Positions 43,970 to 53,749 of a stretch of DNA of 64,000 nucleotides are shown piece by piece. The stretch spans positions 47,209 through 111,208 of the forward strand of contig NZ_JAFCME010000021.1 in assembly GCF_018130065.1 (NCBI RefSeq). The letters are read 5' to 3'. Position numbers and translations under genes: made by a program. The notes beneath the pieces were generated by a model. It ran no database searches and was not told where the DNA came from. It saw nothing but the letters and a program-made list of their open reading frames with translations. The DNA is from Bradyrhizobium sp. AUGA SZCCT0158 (lineage in GTDB: Bacteria > Pseudomonadota > Alphaproteobacteria > Rhizobiales > Xanthobacteraceae). Each line of letters starts with the position of its first letter. The stretch's first letter is position 1.

Positions 43970-45277
43970 ATGTTGGTAAACTACGACAAACGCGCACTCG
44001 CGGGAGTGACAGCGGCGGTGGTCACGACGGCGGCATTTGCAAAAATATTCGTGCCATTTTATCTGATCGGCTCAACGGCAATTTTTGCTGTAACCGGCGC
44101 GCTTGGAGCTGCGCTGATCGCTATTAGTTGGCGCCCGATATGCACCATGGCGAGCAAAGTCAGCGATATCCTTCTCCTGGTGGGGGCCTTCTATATTTTC
44201 GCGATTGCCAATTTTCTGTTTCTTTCCCGTCCCGCCGTCCCCACGACCCACCTGTTTGGGATCCTGATTTTCCATGTGCTGTTCATGATTTTTGGTTTTG
44301 CCGCTGCACGTGCCTTGAAGGCGGCCATGCTGCTGTTTCTCGCCGCTGCAGCATTTTACTTCATCGTGATTGTCCAACATACCATCAGGTTCGGCGATGT
44401 GATGCGCGGCGGCGCTCTCAATGACATCCTGGGAGTTGGCGATCCGAATATAGCTATCTCGTTCCACCAGCCGATCGGCACAATGCTGGCGTTGGCCACG
44501 CTCGCTGCCATCGGGCTCGGCTCGAATCGGATCAGGCAGATTCTTGCCGGCATCGCTTTGCCGCTGGTTTTGTTATTTATGTTTCATATCGCCGCAAGAA
44601 CGGCGCTTGTTGCACTTGCTTGTAGCTTGACCTTCTTGATGGGCTCGTTCCTCTGGACCCGCTCAAAATCATTCACCGTGCTCGGTGCCATTGCCCTGGT
44701 CCTGACAATCACAGTGACGGCAACGCTATTCTACCAGCGCGCGCTCCAGGACAAGAACGTCGACCCGAAAGCTCCTGACGCTATCTCCCGGACCATTCGA
44801 GAAATCCAGGATCCGGACCCCGGCTTCCGACTGCCGATATGGACAAGAACGTGGCAACGCATTCTGGCCGAACCGGATTCGCTTTGGTTCGGCAGGGGCA
44901 TCGGGATGTATCCGGTGAATGAGGGGGTTGGCGCTCCGGATTGGGTGCTAAGCAAAGCTGCGGCATCACGACATTACCCTCACAACGTGCATCTCGAAAT
45001 GCTTTACGAAACTGGAATTGTGGGTCTATTGCTGTTCAGCATTGTTACGCTATTTCCGTTAGGTGCCGCCCTAGCGCACTGGCATTGGTTTTCGCTTGCC
45101 GAAAAGTCCGCGGTGTCGATGTATGTCTTTCAGCTTGTGGGGTCCGAGCTTTCCGGTTCATTTGCTTTTCAATTTCTGGTTTGGTTTTTCTTCGCCCTTA
45201 CGGTCGGGATCGTTGCCATGAAACGAATGGAACGCGCTACAGCCGCCGGCCGGCAGCACGGGTGCATCGACCACTAA
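43970..45277 (+). CDS. polytopic O-antigen ligase/polymerase-like membrane protein
   Basis: A protein of about 435 residues with at least ten hydrophobic segments and a large periplasmic-type loop (about residues 255-345) containing QDPDPGFRLPIWTRTWQRI, FGRGIGMYPVNEG and YPHNVHLEMLYETGIVGLLLF. The PHNxxLE(x)LxExGxxG pattern is the Wzy_C/WaaL signature. Since a more typical ligase lies at 48.6 kb, this one may be the polymerase or a second ligase. The start is uncertain: ATG 43970 has GGAG too close, TTG 43973 fits better, and a longer frame opens at TTG 43877. Confidence 0.78.
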   Translation: MLVNYDKRALAGVTAAVVTTAAFAKIFVPFYLIGSTAIFAVTGALGAALIAISWRPICTMASKVSDILLLVGAFYIFAIANFLFLSRPAVPTTHLFGILIFHVLFMIFGFAAARALKAAMLLFLAAAAFYFIVIVQHTIRFGDVMRGGALNDILGVGDPNIAISFHQPIGTMLALATLAAIGLGSNRIRQILAGIALPLVLLFMFHIAARTALVALACSLTFLMGSFLWTRSKSFTVLGAIALVLTITVTATLFYQRALQDKNVDPKAPDAISRTIREIQDPDPGFRLPIWTRTWQRILAEPDSLWFGRGIGMYPVNEGVGAPDWVLSKAAASRHYPHNVHLEMLYETGIVGLLLFSIVTLFPLGAALAHWHWFSLAEKSAVSMYVFQLVGSELSGSFAFQFLVWFFFALTVGIVAMKRMERATAAGRQHGCIDH

Positions 45278-45549
45278 AAACTATGATTGAAATCAGTCTC
45301 TTATCAATGGCGACGTAGCGTTCAAGATAGCCCGGCGTCAGCACGCCCAACGAGGTCCAACGAGCGGCCTCCGTCTGCGTTCCAGCGGGGTCGCTCTTCC
45401 GCAATGGGACGTGGTGAGAGCTGTTCGCAACACGACTTTCAACCCTTTGCCACCGAGTATTGACCGGAAGCAAAGCTTCGTATTTGCGAAGCGACACCCA
45501 TCTGATAGGCCGTTGGCATCAACAGCAGAAAGCCGGCGGCTGAGTTTTC
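45278..45549. other. intergenic region with small hairpin
   Basis: A 272-base gap before the WecA-like gene. It contains GCTTCG-TATTTG-CGAAGC (6-bp stem) around 45476-45493, without a U-run, and an 86-codon minus-strand frame with no recognisable domain. No clear promoter was identified. Confidence 0.3.
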
Positions 45550-46590
45550 ATGACACTTTTGGATCCGTATCGAACTGCCCTGGCTCTCGTCATTCCGATC
45601 GCAGCTGCGCTGATCTGTGCGGGCCTGATCGTGATGCTGCATCCCCTGCTTCGGCGCTATGCCCTGGCCCGCCCGAATGCGCGATCGTCGCATGTAGTTC
45701 CAACCCCGCAAGGCGGCGGTATCGCCGTGATGGTCGCCACCGCAATCGCGGCGGCGCTGGCCGGAGTCCTCGGGGTATCCTCTTTCGGCCACGCGATCCC
45801 CGTCGTCATGGCGGCGGCATTCTGCCTTGCGGCCGTCGGCATGATCGATGACTTCCGGCCGATCCAGGTAATCCCGCGGCTGGCGCTGCAACTGGCCATC
45901 GTCACGGTTCTGTTTGCCACCCTGCCTCCGCAGCTACGGATTCTCGAAGCGATCCCGCTTGGGCTGGAACGAGCATTGCTGATTGTGGGCTTCCTCTGGT
46001 TCATCAATCTCGTGAACTTCATGGACGGCCTGGACTGGATGACGGTCGCGGAAATGCTTCCGGCATCCGCAGCGCTGGCGGCATTTGCATTTTTCGGCCA
46101 AGCTCCGGCGAGCGTGCTGCCGATAGCACTGGCGCTCGCCGGCGCCTTGCTCGGCTTTGCACCCTTCAATCGACCGATCGCGCGATTATTCCTCGGTGAC
46201 GTCGGCAGCCTACCCATAGGTCTATTGATCGGCTGGTGCCTGTTCGAACTCGCCTCGCAACAGCACATTGCGGCAGCCCTGCTGCTGCCGCTCTATTATC
46301 TTGCCGACGCGACGATTACCCTGCTCAGGCGGATTGTAAATGGCGAACGGTTCTGGGACGCTCATCGATCGCACTTCTATCAGCGCGCGACGGATAACGG
46401 GTTCAGCGTCACGCAGGTCATCGCCCGCGTGTTCCTGCTCAATCTCGCTTTGGCTGGCCTGGCGATGACGACGATTGCCGCCTCCTCGAGAAGCGTCGAT
46501 CTGACGATGCTGGCGCTTGGGGCTTTCGGTGTCGCGGCCGTGTTGTTTCAGTTTTCGCAGGCGCGCGTTGCGCAGACCGGCCAGCGCTAG
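45550..46590 (+). CDS. undecaprenyl-phosphate sugar-1-phosphate transferase (WecA/WbpL-like)
   Basis: A 346-residue polytopic protein of the MraY/WecA family, with about ten membrane segments. Conserved cytoplasmic motifs are present: SSHVVPTPQGGGIAV, AVGMIDDFRP (the Asp-Asp motif), NLVNFMDGLDWM, LFLGDVGSLPIG and the His-rich loop DAHRSHFYQRA. It starts glycan synthesis by moving a HexNAc-1-phosphate or a 6-deoxy-HexNAc-1-P to undecaprenyl phosphate. The downstream FlaA1/WbpM-like gene on the opposite strand makes 6-deoxy-4-keto sugars, so a WbpL-type substrate is plausible. It ends three bases from that gene. Confidence 0.92.
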   Translation: MTLLDPYRTALALVIPIAAALICAGLIVMLHPLLRRYALARPNARSSHVVPTPQGGGIAVMVATAIAAALAGVLGVSSFGHAIPVVMAAAFCLAAVGMIDDFRPIQVIPRLALQLAIVTVLFATLPPQLRILEAIPLGLERALLIVGFLWFINLVNFMDGLDWMTVAEMLPASAALAAFAFFGQAPASVLPIALALAGALLGFAPFNRPIARLFLGDVGSLPIGLLIGWCLFELASQQHIAAALLLPLYYLADATITLLRRIVNGERFWDAHRSHFYQRATDNGFSVTQVIARVFLLNLALAGLAMTTIAASSRSVDLTMLALGAFGVAAVLFQFSQARVAQTGQR

Positions 46591-46593
46591 CGG

Positions 46594-48528
46594 TCAGGCC
46601 GCCGTCGATCCGAATTCGGGAACCGCGTCCTTGAGCACCGCACTGATGGTGGCACGATCATCTTTCGCGATCGCCTCCTCCAGTATTGCGAGCCACTTGC
46701 GCAGCACCTGCATCGGCGGCTCGTTGGGCTTGGCGGCCATGATGCCGGCCACACCGATCTCGATGGTCGGCTCCTCGTTGGCGAACAGGATTTCGTTCAG
46801 CCGTTCTCCCGGCCGCATCCCGCTAAAGACGATTTCGATGTCGTATCCGGGCTGCAGGCCGGACAGCCTGATCATGCGCTCGGCGAGATCGACGATCTTC
46901 ACCGGTTGTCCCATGTTGAGCACATAGACCGAAACATCGGGACGTGCCGGCGTCATCGCATGCGTCGCGGCTGTGAGCACCAGATCGCAGGCCTCGCGGA
47001 TGGTCATGAAATACCTGACCATGTCGGGATGGGTGACCGTGACCGGCCCGCCCGCCTCGATCTGCGCCTTGAACTTCGGCACAACAGACCCGTTCGACGC
47101 CAGCACGTTGCCGAACCGCACGGAAATCAGGCGCATCCGCGACTTGCCGTCCGACTGCGTCGCCAGGTCATGGTCCAGCGCCTGGCAGTACATTTCGGCA
47201 AAGCGCTTGGTCAGGCCGAGCATCGAGACCGGCTCGATCGCCTTGTCGGTCGAAATCATCACCATCGCCTTGGCGCCCGCCGCCAGCGCTGCGTCGGCAA
47301 CATTGACGGAGCCGAAGATGTTGGTCTTGACCCCCTCGCTCCAGTCCCGCTCGAGAATCGGCACATGTTTGAGCGCGGCGGCATGGAACACGATATCCGG
47401 CTTGAACTCGCGCATCAGGCGCATGATCCGCTCGCGGTCGCGGATATCGGCGATCCGGCCGTCGATTTCGGCGGTGGTTCCGCTCTCGACCAGCGCTTCG
47501 GTGATGGCATAGAGCGCCGGTTCCGAATTCTCGATCACCAGCAGCCGCGACGCGCCGAACGTCGTGACGCGCTCGCAGATTTCCGAACCGATCGACCCGC
47601 CGCCGCCGGTCACGATGACGGATTTGCCCTTCACCAGCGTTTCGAGCCGCGCATAGTCGATGGCCTCGCTCGGACGCAGCAGCAGGTCCTCGACGGCAAC
47701 CGTGGTCAGGCGCGGCGTTTCTCCGCTTTCCAGCGACGGCAGCCGGCTGACGATCATGCCGAGCCGGCGGGCGCGCATCAGGACCGCCTCGGGCTTCGCT
47801 TCCGGCTCGAACGCCGATGGCGCCATCACGAGGCGCGCGATCGGCTTGCCGCGCGCCTCGAAATCGCGAACCACGTCCTCGATGTCGTCGATTCCGCCCA
47901 GCACGGGAATGTTGCGAATCAACTGCCCGCGATCGGCCGGCGACGGCGACAACACGCCGACCGGCCAGATGCGTTTGACGGCGCCGCTCTCGATGGCGCG
48001 CAGCAAAATCTCGGCGTCCGCAGCGCGGCCGACCAGAAGCGCCGGCGAAGCATTCTCGGCCTTCGCATGACGTCGCGCGCGTGTGTAACGAAAATACCGA
48101 TAGGCGAACCGCGATCCGCTCAGGAAGAACACCTCGAGAAACCAGTAGAGGATGATGGTGATCTTGCCGATAAAGAACGCACCCGGCACGTTCGGCGCGA
48201 CAGGCGTGCCAAGCACGTTCGGCGCAACGAACACGTAGTCGAGCACCACGAGCGCGAGCGTCAGGACAGTCGTCGCGCGCAGGATGTTCAACGCATCCGG
48301 CAGCGAAATGAACCGCCATTTCGTCGTGGTGAGATGCGAGAAGTAGCAAACGAGAACGCTGAATATGACGAAAAACGGCAGTATGCGCAGCAGCAACGGC
48401 AGGCGATCGTAGAACATGTCGCCTTCGAACCGGAGATAGAAGCTGGCGAGCAACGCTGCGCCGGTCGCAAGCGCATCATGCACTGCGATCAGCAGGTTCC
48501 GCATCGTTAATTGGGAAAGACGCGTCAT
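46594..48528 (-). CDS. membrane nucleotide-sugar 4,6-dehydratase (FlaA1/WbpM/CapD-like)
   Basis: A 644-residue protein: four N-terminal membrane segments (to about residue 120), a first Rossmann-like domain (ALLVGRAADAEILLRA), then the SDR catalytic domain with VTGGGGSIGSEI, ISTDKA and the GLTKR lysine block. This is the architecture of WbpM/PglF, which convert UDP-GlcNAc to the 4-keto-6-deoxy sugar. In the motif usually written VMGxxK the Met position reads Leu (SMLGLTK), with a Met one residue earlier. ATG 48528 was chosen over TTG 48540. It probably supplies the initiating transferase next door. Confidence 0.92.
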   Translation of the reverse strand: MTRLSQLTMRNLLIAVHDALATGAALLASFYLRFEGDMFYDRLPLLLRILPFFVIFSVLVCYFSHLTTTKWRFISLPDALNILRATTVLTLALVVLDYVFVAPNVLGTPVAPNVPGAFFIGKITIILYWFLEVFFLSGSRFAYRYFRYTRARRHAKAENASPALLVGRAADAEILLRAIESGAVKRIWPVGVLSPSPADRGQLIRNIPVLGGIDDIEDVVRDFEARGKPIARLVMAPSAFEPEAKPEAVLMRARRLGMIVSRLPSLESGETPRLTTVAVEDLLLRPSEAIDYARLETLVKGKSVIVTGGGGSIGSEICERVTTFGASRLLVIENSEPALYAITEALVESGTTAEIDGRIADIRDRERIMRLMREFKPDIVFHAAALKHVPILERDWSEGVKTNIFGSVNVADAALAAGAKAMVMISTDKAIEPVSMLGLTKRFAEMYCQALDHDLATQSDGKSRMRLISVRFGNVLASNGSVVPKFKAQIEAGGPVTVTHPDMVRYFMTIREACDLVLTAATHAMTPARPDVSVYVLNMGQPVKIVDLAERMIRLSGLQPGYDIEIVFSGMRPGERLNEILFANEEPTIEIGVAGIMAAKPNEPPMQVLRKWLAILEEAIAKDDRATISAVLKDAVPEFGSTAA

Positions 48529-48642
48529 GCTCTTGATCAACTAAACCTGTCCCGCAACGTCAAACACCGCTCATAGCTCATCTCGATCACTCAAACCAGC
48601 GTTTACGGCCGGTGGTGCTGATCCCTGAAAATCGCTGACCAG

Positions 48643-49947
48643 TCAGCCTGTGGACGCCGGCATGGCGCTTCCGCCCTTACAGTATCCGCCCTCAGTATTC
48701 TTGGCCCTCAGTATCATGCCGCCGGCCACTCCGACACCCAGCACGTACATCCAGCCCTCGTGGAAATCGAACAGATGCGAGTTGAACAATGAGCTGAAGA
48801 AGTTCTGCAGGACGACCATGAGGCCAATCCAGGCCACCAGGCCTTCGCCGCGAAACAACAGCAGATGCACCAGCCACATCGCATACAGGAGGACGACCCC
48901 GACGGAACCCCATTGCACCGCGACGTTAAGCGTCTGGTTATGCGGATTTCCGATTACCTGCCCCTGGGCAAGTCCCGCGGGACCGGTGGCGGCGGCCTCG
49001 AACAGCCTCCGCGTCGATCCGGTCCCGTGTCCAATGATCGGCGCCTCGGCAAAAAACCGCAGCGACTTCTCCCAGAATACCAGCCGCAAGCCGAGCGACG
49101 TCGGCTCGTTACGTTCCTTGTACAACCGGTAATCTCGCGCGAACCTGTCCGTCGTCGCCTGCAACTGGGGCGACGCGATCCACGCCAGCCCGCCCAGCAC
49201 GATCGTGGTCAGGAACAGGATGACATTGATCCGCCATTTCAGGTGCATCAGCGCGAATACCGCGATCATCACCGGCATGGTGACGATCGCGGTGCGCGAC
49301 ACGATGACGAAAGTCATGTTGGCGATAAAGCTCGCCGCCAGCGCGATCAGCAGCAAAGCTTGCCAGACCTTCTTGTCCCGCAACAGTGTGATGACGGGAT
49401 AAGCGAGTATGACCGCGCACAACGCAAATTCCTGGCTTTGGTCGATGTAGTTCTTGACGAAAATACCGCGGTCGGCACCTTCCGGCTTGAGCGTCAGGCT
49501 TGGATACATCAAGACCAACCAGGACATCACCATCAGCAGCGCGCAGGAGACCAAAAAGGCGACCAACACCCACATGCCGCGCGCCGAGCGCTCGAAGTGA
49601 TAGAACAGCAGCGGCAGTACAAGGAGCTTCGTTGCGGGACTGAGGGCGTACCTGCGCACGTCCCATGGCGCGTCGGACCAAAGCGTCCCGACCAGCGCCA
49701 GCAGAAACAGCGCGATCGGCAACGCGCTGATCGGCCGCTTCAGCGATTGCAGAAAAAGCCTCAAATCGAGCGTCGGCGCGAGCGCCAGCAGCCAGATCAC
49801 GGCAAAGATGCCGACCAGCGAGGTTGACCAGGGCAGCGAGAACGCGATCAGCACCGCGAAAATATCGGCGGCTTTCGTCCACCGGGCGGGATCGCGCCAG
49901 ACCGACAGCGCCTGGCCTCCCGGCGAAGTGGCCGTCCTGGCGTTCAC
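48643..49947 (-). CDS. waaL: O-antigen ligase family protein (WaaL-like)
   Basis: A 434-residue polytopic protein with about twelve membrane segments and a large periplasmic loop carrying SRTAIV and APIIGHGTGS, then GNPHNQTLNVAVQWGSVGVVLL, the Wzy_C/WaaL motif with the functional His. It joins finished O-antigen to lipid A-core. The GTG start overlaps the hldE stop by 4 bases, linking it to the heptose core genes, which supports the ligase rather than the polymerase role. WaaL and Wzy are hard to separate by sequence alone. Confidence 0.85.
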   Translation of the reverse strand: MNARTATSPGGQALSVWRDPARWTKAADIFAVLIAFSLPWSTSLVGIFAVIWLLALAPTLDLRLFLQSLKRPISALPIALFLLALVGTLWSDAPWDVRRYALSPATKLLVLPLLFYHFERSARGMWVLVAFLVSCALLMVMSWLVLMYPSLTLKPEGADRGIFVKNYIDQSQEFALCAVILAYPVITLLRDKKVWQALLLIALAASFIANMTFVIVSRTAIVTMPVMIAVFALMHLKWRINVILFLTTIVLGGLAWIASPQLQATTDRFARDYRLYKERNEPTSLGLRLVFWEKSLRFFAEAPIIGHGTGSTRRLFEAAATGPAGLAQGQVIGNPHNQTLNVAVQWGSVGVVLLYAMWLVHLLLFRGEGLVAWIGLMVVLQNFFSSLFNSHLFDFHEGWMYVLGVGVAGGMILRAKNTEGGYCKGGSAMPASTG

Positions 49948-51416
49948 GCTGCGCTCCCGCGGGCGCGGTCGACCAGCGACGTCGTAGAGTGTCCGGGCAG
50001 GATATCGATCAGCAGCACCTCGCCGCCGCAGGCCTCGACGACCTCATAGCCGACGACCTGCTCGCGGGTATAGTCGCCGCCCTTGACCAGCACGCTCGGC
50101 TTCACGCGCGTGATCAGGTCGATCGGCGTGTCCTCCTCGAAGATCGCGACGAGGTCGACCGCCTCCAGCGCCGCCAGCACCTCTGCGCGCGCGCGCTCGT
50201 CCTGCACCGGGCGCCCCTCGCCCTTCAGCCGCTTGACCGAGGCGTCGCTGTTCAATCCGACGATCAGGCGGTCGCAGGCGCCGCGCGCCGCGGTCAGCAC
50301 TTTCACGTGGCCGGGATGCAGGATGTCGAAACAGCCATTGGTGAAACCGACGCGCAGGCCCTGCCGGCGCCACTCCGCCAGATGAACATCGAGGTCACCG
50401 CCTGCGGCCACGATTTTTTCTTCGGCCGCCAGCGACGCATGCGGCAGGATTTTTCGCCGCAGTTCGGCCGGCGTGACGGTGGCGGTGCCCTTCTTGCCGA
50501 CTGCGACGGCAGCCGCTGCATTCGCCATCCGCAGCGCCGTTTCCCAATCGGCGTTGGCGGCGAGCGTCAGCGCCAATACGGCGGCGACCGTGTCGCCGGC
50601 GCCCGAGACGTCGCGCACCGTCACGGGTAGCGCCGGCACATGGATCGCCTCTCCGCCGCGAACGACCAGCGTCATGCCGTGTTCGCTTTGCGTCACCAGC
50701 ATGGCTTCGCAATCGGCCAGGTACATCGCGTCCTGGGCCGCATCGGCGATGCCCTGTGCGGTGTCGGCGCGGCTGCGGGTCGCTTCGGCGAATTCCTTGC
50801 GGTTGGGCGTCAGCAGCGTCGCGCCGCGATAGATCGCCAGATTGGCGCTCTTGGGATCGACGATCACGCGCTTGCCGAGCTTCTTGGCGGCGTCGATGAC
50901 ATTGCGGATCACACGCGCCGTCAGCACGCCCTTGGCGTAATCGGACAGCAGCACGATGTCGGCGCGGGCGAGTTGCGGCAGGATGGCGTCGATCAGCTTT
51001 TGCTCGATGTCGGGCGCCGCCGGCTGCGCCAGCTCCCAGTCCGCGCGCAGCATATGGGTCGAAAAATGTTCGGAGACGAAACGCACTTTTCGCGTTGTCG
51101 GCCGGTTGGGATCGCACACCAGCACGGCCTCGATCCGGGCTTCACGCGAAAGCTCCGCCCGCAGTTTCGCGCCCGCTTCGTCTTCACCGATCAATCCTGC
51201 AAAGATGCAGCGCGCGCCGAGCGAGGCGATATTGCGCGCGACATTGCCGGCGCCGCCGACATTGGTCTCGCTGCGCTGGACCGAAATGACAGGCGCCGGC
51301 GCCTCCGGCGAAATCCGGGAGACCTCCCCATAGACGAATTCATCGAGCATGAGATCGCCGATGCAGAGGACGGTCTGCCGGGTTATCGCATGCGACAGGG
51401 CATCAAAATCAAGCAT
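49944..51416 (-). CDS. hldE: bifunctional heptose 7-phosphate kinase / heptose 1-phosphate adenylyltransferase
   Basis: A 490-residue fusion. The N-terminal ribokinase-like kinase (about 1-320) shows VLCIGDLMLDEFVYG, ETNVGGAGNVARN and DVSGAGDTVAAVLAL with the catalytic Asp. The C-terminal nucleotidyltransferase (about 350-490) shows FTNGCFDILHPGHVKVL and VVGLNSDASVKRLKG. It makes ADP-D-glycero-D-manno-heptose from heptose 7-phosphate together with GmhB. It lies between waaL and hldD on one transcript. Confidence 0.97.
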   Translation of the reverse strand: MLDFDALSHAITRQTVLCIGDLMLDEFVYGEVSRISPEAPAPVISVQRSETNVGGAGNVARNIASLGARCIFAGLIGEDEAGAKLRAELSREARIEAVLVCDPNRPTTRKVRFVSEHFSTHMLRADWELAQPAAPDIEQKLIDAILPQLARADIVLLSDYAKGVLTARVIRNVIDAAKKLGKRVIVDPKSANLAIYRGATLLTPNRKEFAEATRSRADTAQGIADAAQDAMYLADCEAMLVTQSEHGMTLVVRGGEAIHVPALPVTVRDVSGAGDTVAAVLALTLAANADWETALRMANAAAAVAVGKKGTATVTPAELRRKILPHASLAAEEKIVAAGGDLDVHLAEWRRQGLRVGFTNGCFDILHPGHVKVLTAARGACDRLIVGLNSDASVKRLKGEGRPVQDERARAEVLAALEAVDLVAIFEEDTPIDLITRVKPSVLVKGGDYTREQVVGYEVVEACGGEVLLIDILPGHSTTSLVDRARGSAA

Positions 51417-51436
51417 ATGTTCTTACCTGTAGCCCG

Positions 51437-52417
51437 TCAGCGGAAGCGATCGGCGCGGTCGAGGAAACCCTTCACGTAAGCGTCGACCGCGTTCTCCAGC
51501 GCCGTGAAGCCGCCGTTATAGCCGGCGTGCAGCAGCCGATCGACTTCGCTCTGGGTGAAATATTGATAGCTGCCGCGGATTTGCTCGGGCATGTCGACAT
51601 ACTGGATGTTGGGCTTGGCGCCGAGCGCGGCATAGGCTGAAAGCATCAGATCGCGGAAACTGCGCGCAGTTCCGGTTCCGACGTTGAACAGACCGCTGAC
51701 ACCGGGCGTCGCCAGCAACCACATCATCACGCGAACGACGTCGTCGACATAGATGAAATCGCGGCGCTGATCGCCGTCCGCGATGCCTTCGCGATGCGAC
51801 TTGAACAGCTGCACGGGACGTCCCGCCTTGACGTCGTCGAAGCGCCGCGCCAGCACGCTCATCATCGTGCCCTTGTGATACTCGTTGGGCCCGAACACGT
51901 TGAAGAACTTCAGCCCGGCCCATTGCGGCGGCAATTTCTCGCCGCGCGCGGCGCGTTCGGCCACCGCCATGTCGAACAGATGCTTGCTCCAGCCGTACAG
52001 ATTCATCGGCCGAAGTTTTTTCAGGTTTTCCACAGATTGGTCGTCGCGAAAGCCTCGCTCACCATCGCCATAAGTGGCCGCGGAAGACGCATAAATCAGC
52101 GGCGTCGCATTCACGGTGCACCAGTCGAGCAGCCGCATCGACAGCCGGAAATTGGTTTCGATAACCAGATCGCCGTCGGTCGCCGTCGTCTCCGAGATGG
52201 CCCCGAGATGAATCACGGCTTCGAGCCCCCGGCCCTTTAGCCAGTCCATCAGTTCCGCCGGCGGCACGAAGTCGGCAAGCTGTCGCTTGGCCAGATTGCG
52301 CCATTTGCCGTCATGGCCGAGGATGTCGCACACGGTCACGTCGGTGCGGCCCGCGTCGTTCAACGCGGCCACGACGTTCGATCCGATAAAACCGGCGCCA
52401 CCGGTCACCAGTAACAT
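51437..52417 (-). CDS. hldD: ADP-L-glycero-D-manno-heptose 6-epimerase
   Basis: A 326-residue extended SDR: MLLVTGGAGFIGSNVVAALN at the N-terminus, YASSAATYG, then MNLYGWSKH (YxxxK), FNVFGPNEYHKG and DFIYVDDVV, all HldD features. It converts the ADP-D-heptose to ADP-L-glycero-D-manno-heptose for the LPS inner core. The start at 52417 exposes the cofactor loop and has AGGGGA upstream; a longer open frame to 52573 is not needed. The next gene, waaF, is divergent, with 190 bases between for promoters. Confidence 0.96.
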   Translation of the reverse strand: MLLVTGGAGFIGSNVVAALNDAGRTDVTVCDILGHDGKWRNLAKRQLADFVPPAELMDWLKGRGLEAVIHLGAISETTATDGDLVIETNFRLSMRLLDWCTVNATPLIYASSAATYGDGERGFRDDQSVENLKKLRPMNLYGWSKHLFDMAVAERAARGEKLPPQWAGLKFFNVFGPNEYHKGTMMSVLARRFDDVKAGRPVQLFKSHREGIADGDQRRDFIYVDDVVRVMMWLLATPGVSGLFNVGTGTARSFRDLMLSAYAALGAKPNIQYVDMPEQIRGSYQYFTQSEVDRLLHAGYNGGFTALENAVDAYVKGFLDRADRFR

Positions 52418-52610
52418 GTCATCCCCTGCCTTGATGTGCGGCGCCAGCTTTGCCTCAGACGCGCCCGGCAGGCAACTTGGCTTGTGGGCCGTGGTGAAGA
52501 CCGCAGGGGCGACTTTACCTGCCGGTGCGGAGCGGTTACCGACGAAGCCGGAAAAAGACCGGTCGTCAGACACCTAAGATATGAATAAAGATTCAATAGA
52601 TGGGATCGCG

Positions 52611-53660
52611 ATGCAGGATGCGGCCGATACACGGCCGATCCTGATCATTCCCTATATGTGGATCGGCGACTTCGTCCGAGGCCATACCGTGGTGCGCGTC
52701 CTTAAGGCACGCTGGCCGAACCGGCCGGTCGATTTGCTGGTGACCTCCCTTTGCGCCCCCCTGGTCGATTACATGCCCGGGGTTCGCGCCGGCATTGTCT
52801 GGGATCTGCCGCGCAGCCGGCTGGCGGTGGCCAAACAACAGGGCCTGGCCAGGGAATTGCGGTCGAGGGACTATGCGACCGCCCTGGTCCTGCCCCGGAC
52901 CTGGAAGGCGGCCATTGCGCCGACGCTGGCCGGTATCCCGGAACGGGTAGGCTTCTTCGGCGAAGCCCGGTTCGGGCTGATCAACCGGATGCGCTGGGGC
53001 GAGAAGGCCCTGCCCCGCTTTATCGACAAGAATGCCGCGCTGGCGCTGCCCGACGGCGCGGCATTGCCGCCGAAATGGCCGGTGCCGCAATTGGCGGTGC
53101 CGCCTGACGATGCCAGCCGCTGGCGGCAGGCCAACGGGCTGGGTACGGGGCCTGCGGTGGCGCTGGGGCCCGGTTCCGTCGGGGCGTCCAAGCGCTGGAC
53201 CTATTTCCCGGAAGCGGCCCGGCTGCTGGCAGAACGCGGCTTTGAGGTCTGGGTGGTCGGCGGTCCCGGCGAAAAGGCGCTGGCGCAGGAGATCGTGGCC
53301 GCCGGGGGACCGAGAATCCGCGACCTCACCGGATCAGACCTGCGCAACGGAATCCTGGCAATGGCGGCGGCCAGCGTCGCCATCTCAAATGATTCGGGCC
53401 TGATGCACATCGCCGCCGCGATCGGCACGCCGACCATGGGCATTTTCGGGCCGACCAGCCCCTATCTCTGGGCGCCGCTGAACGGCCTGGCGGCGACGGT
53501 TCTGCAAACCAAATCGCAACTCACCTGCCAGCCCTGCCAGCGCACGGTCTGCACCATGAACGACCATCGCTGCATGCGGGACATCCCGGCATCCGACGTG
53601 GTCGACATCGTGCAGCGCGTGCTTGGCGAAGCCCGCGCGCGTGCACATCAGCCCTCGTGA
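52611..53660 (+). CDS. waaF: lipopolysaccharide heptosyltransferase II (GT9)
   Basis: GT9 heptosyltransferase of about 349 residues with PILIIPYMWIGDFVRGHT at the N-terminus, VALGPGSVGASKRWTYFPE, ISNDSGLMHIAAAIGTP and IFGPTSPYLWAP, followed by the Cys-rich TCQPCQRTVC stretch typical of WaaF. It adds L-glycero-D-manno-heptose to the inner core. ATG 52611 has a spaced GGA; ATG 52581 is in frame and possible. The divergent arrangement with hldD and the gmhA/gmhB genes that follow fit a heptose core unit. Confidence 0.93.
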   Translation: MQDAADTRPILIIPYMWIGDFVRGHTVVRVLKARWPNRPVDLLVTSLCAPLVDYMPGVRAGIVWDLPRSRLAVAKQQGLARELRSRDYATALVLPRTWKAAIAPTLAGIPERVGFFGEARFGLINRMRWGEKALPRFIDKNAALALPDGAALPPKWPVPQLAVPPDDASRWRQANGLGTGPAVALGPGSVGASKRWTYFPEAARLLAERGFEVWVVGGPGEKALAQEIVAAGGPRIRDLTGSDLRNGILAMAAASVAISNDSGLMHIAAAIGTPTMGIFGPTSPYLWAPLNGLAATVLQTKSQLTCQPCQRTVCTMNDHRCMRDIPASDVVDIVQRVLGEARARAHQPS

Positions 53661-53749
53661 GCTTGCGCGTGAGCCGTGCGATCAGTACCAAGACGTTCCA
53701 AAAGACTTGCCAAGGTAGAACTCGCGCGTTGCAACCCTGATGGTGCATC

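Noticed and set aside
45237..45497. 86-codon minus-strand frame before the WecA-like gene
   Set aside because: Overlaps the 3' end of the ligase/polymerase-like gene and shows no motif; treated as non-coding.
46906..48510. 534-codon open frame on the plus strand opposite the FlaA1-like gene
   Set aside because: Shadow of the high-GC coding strand: Arg/His/Asp-rich, no domain, fully inside a well-conserved gene.
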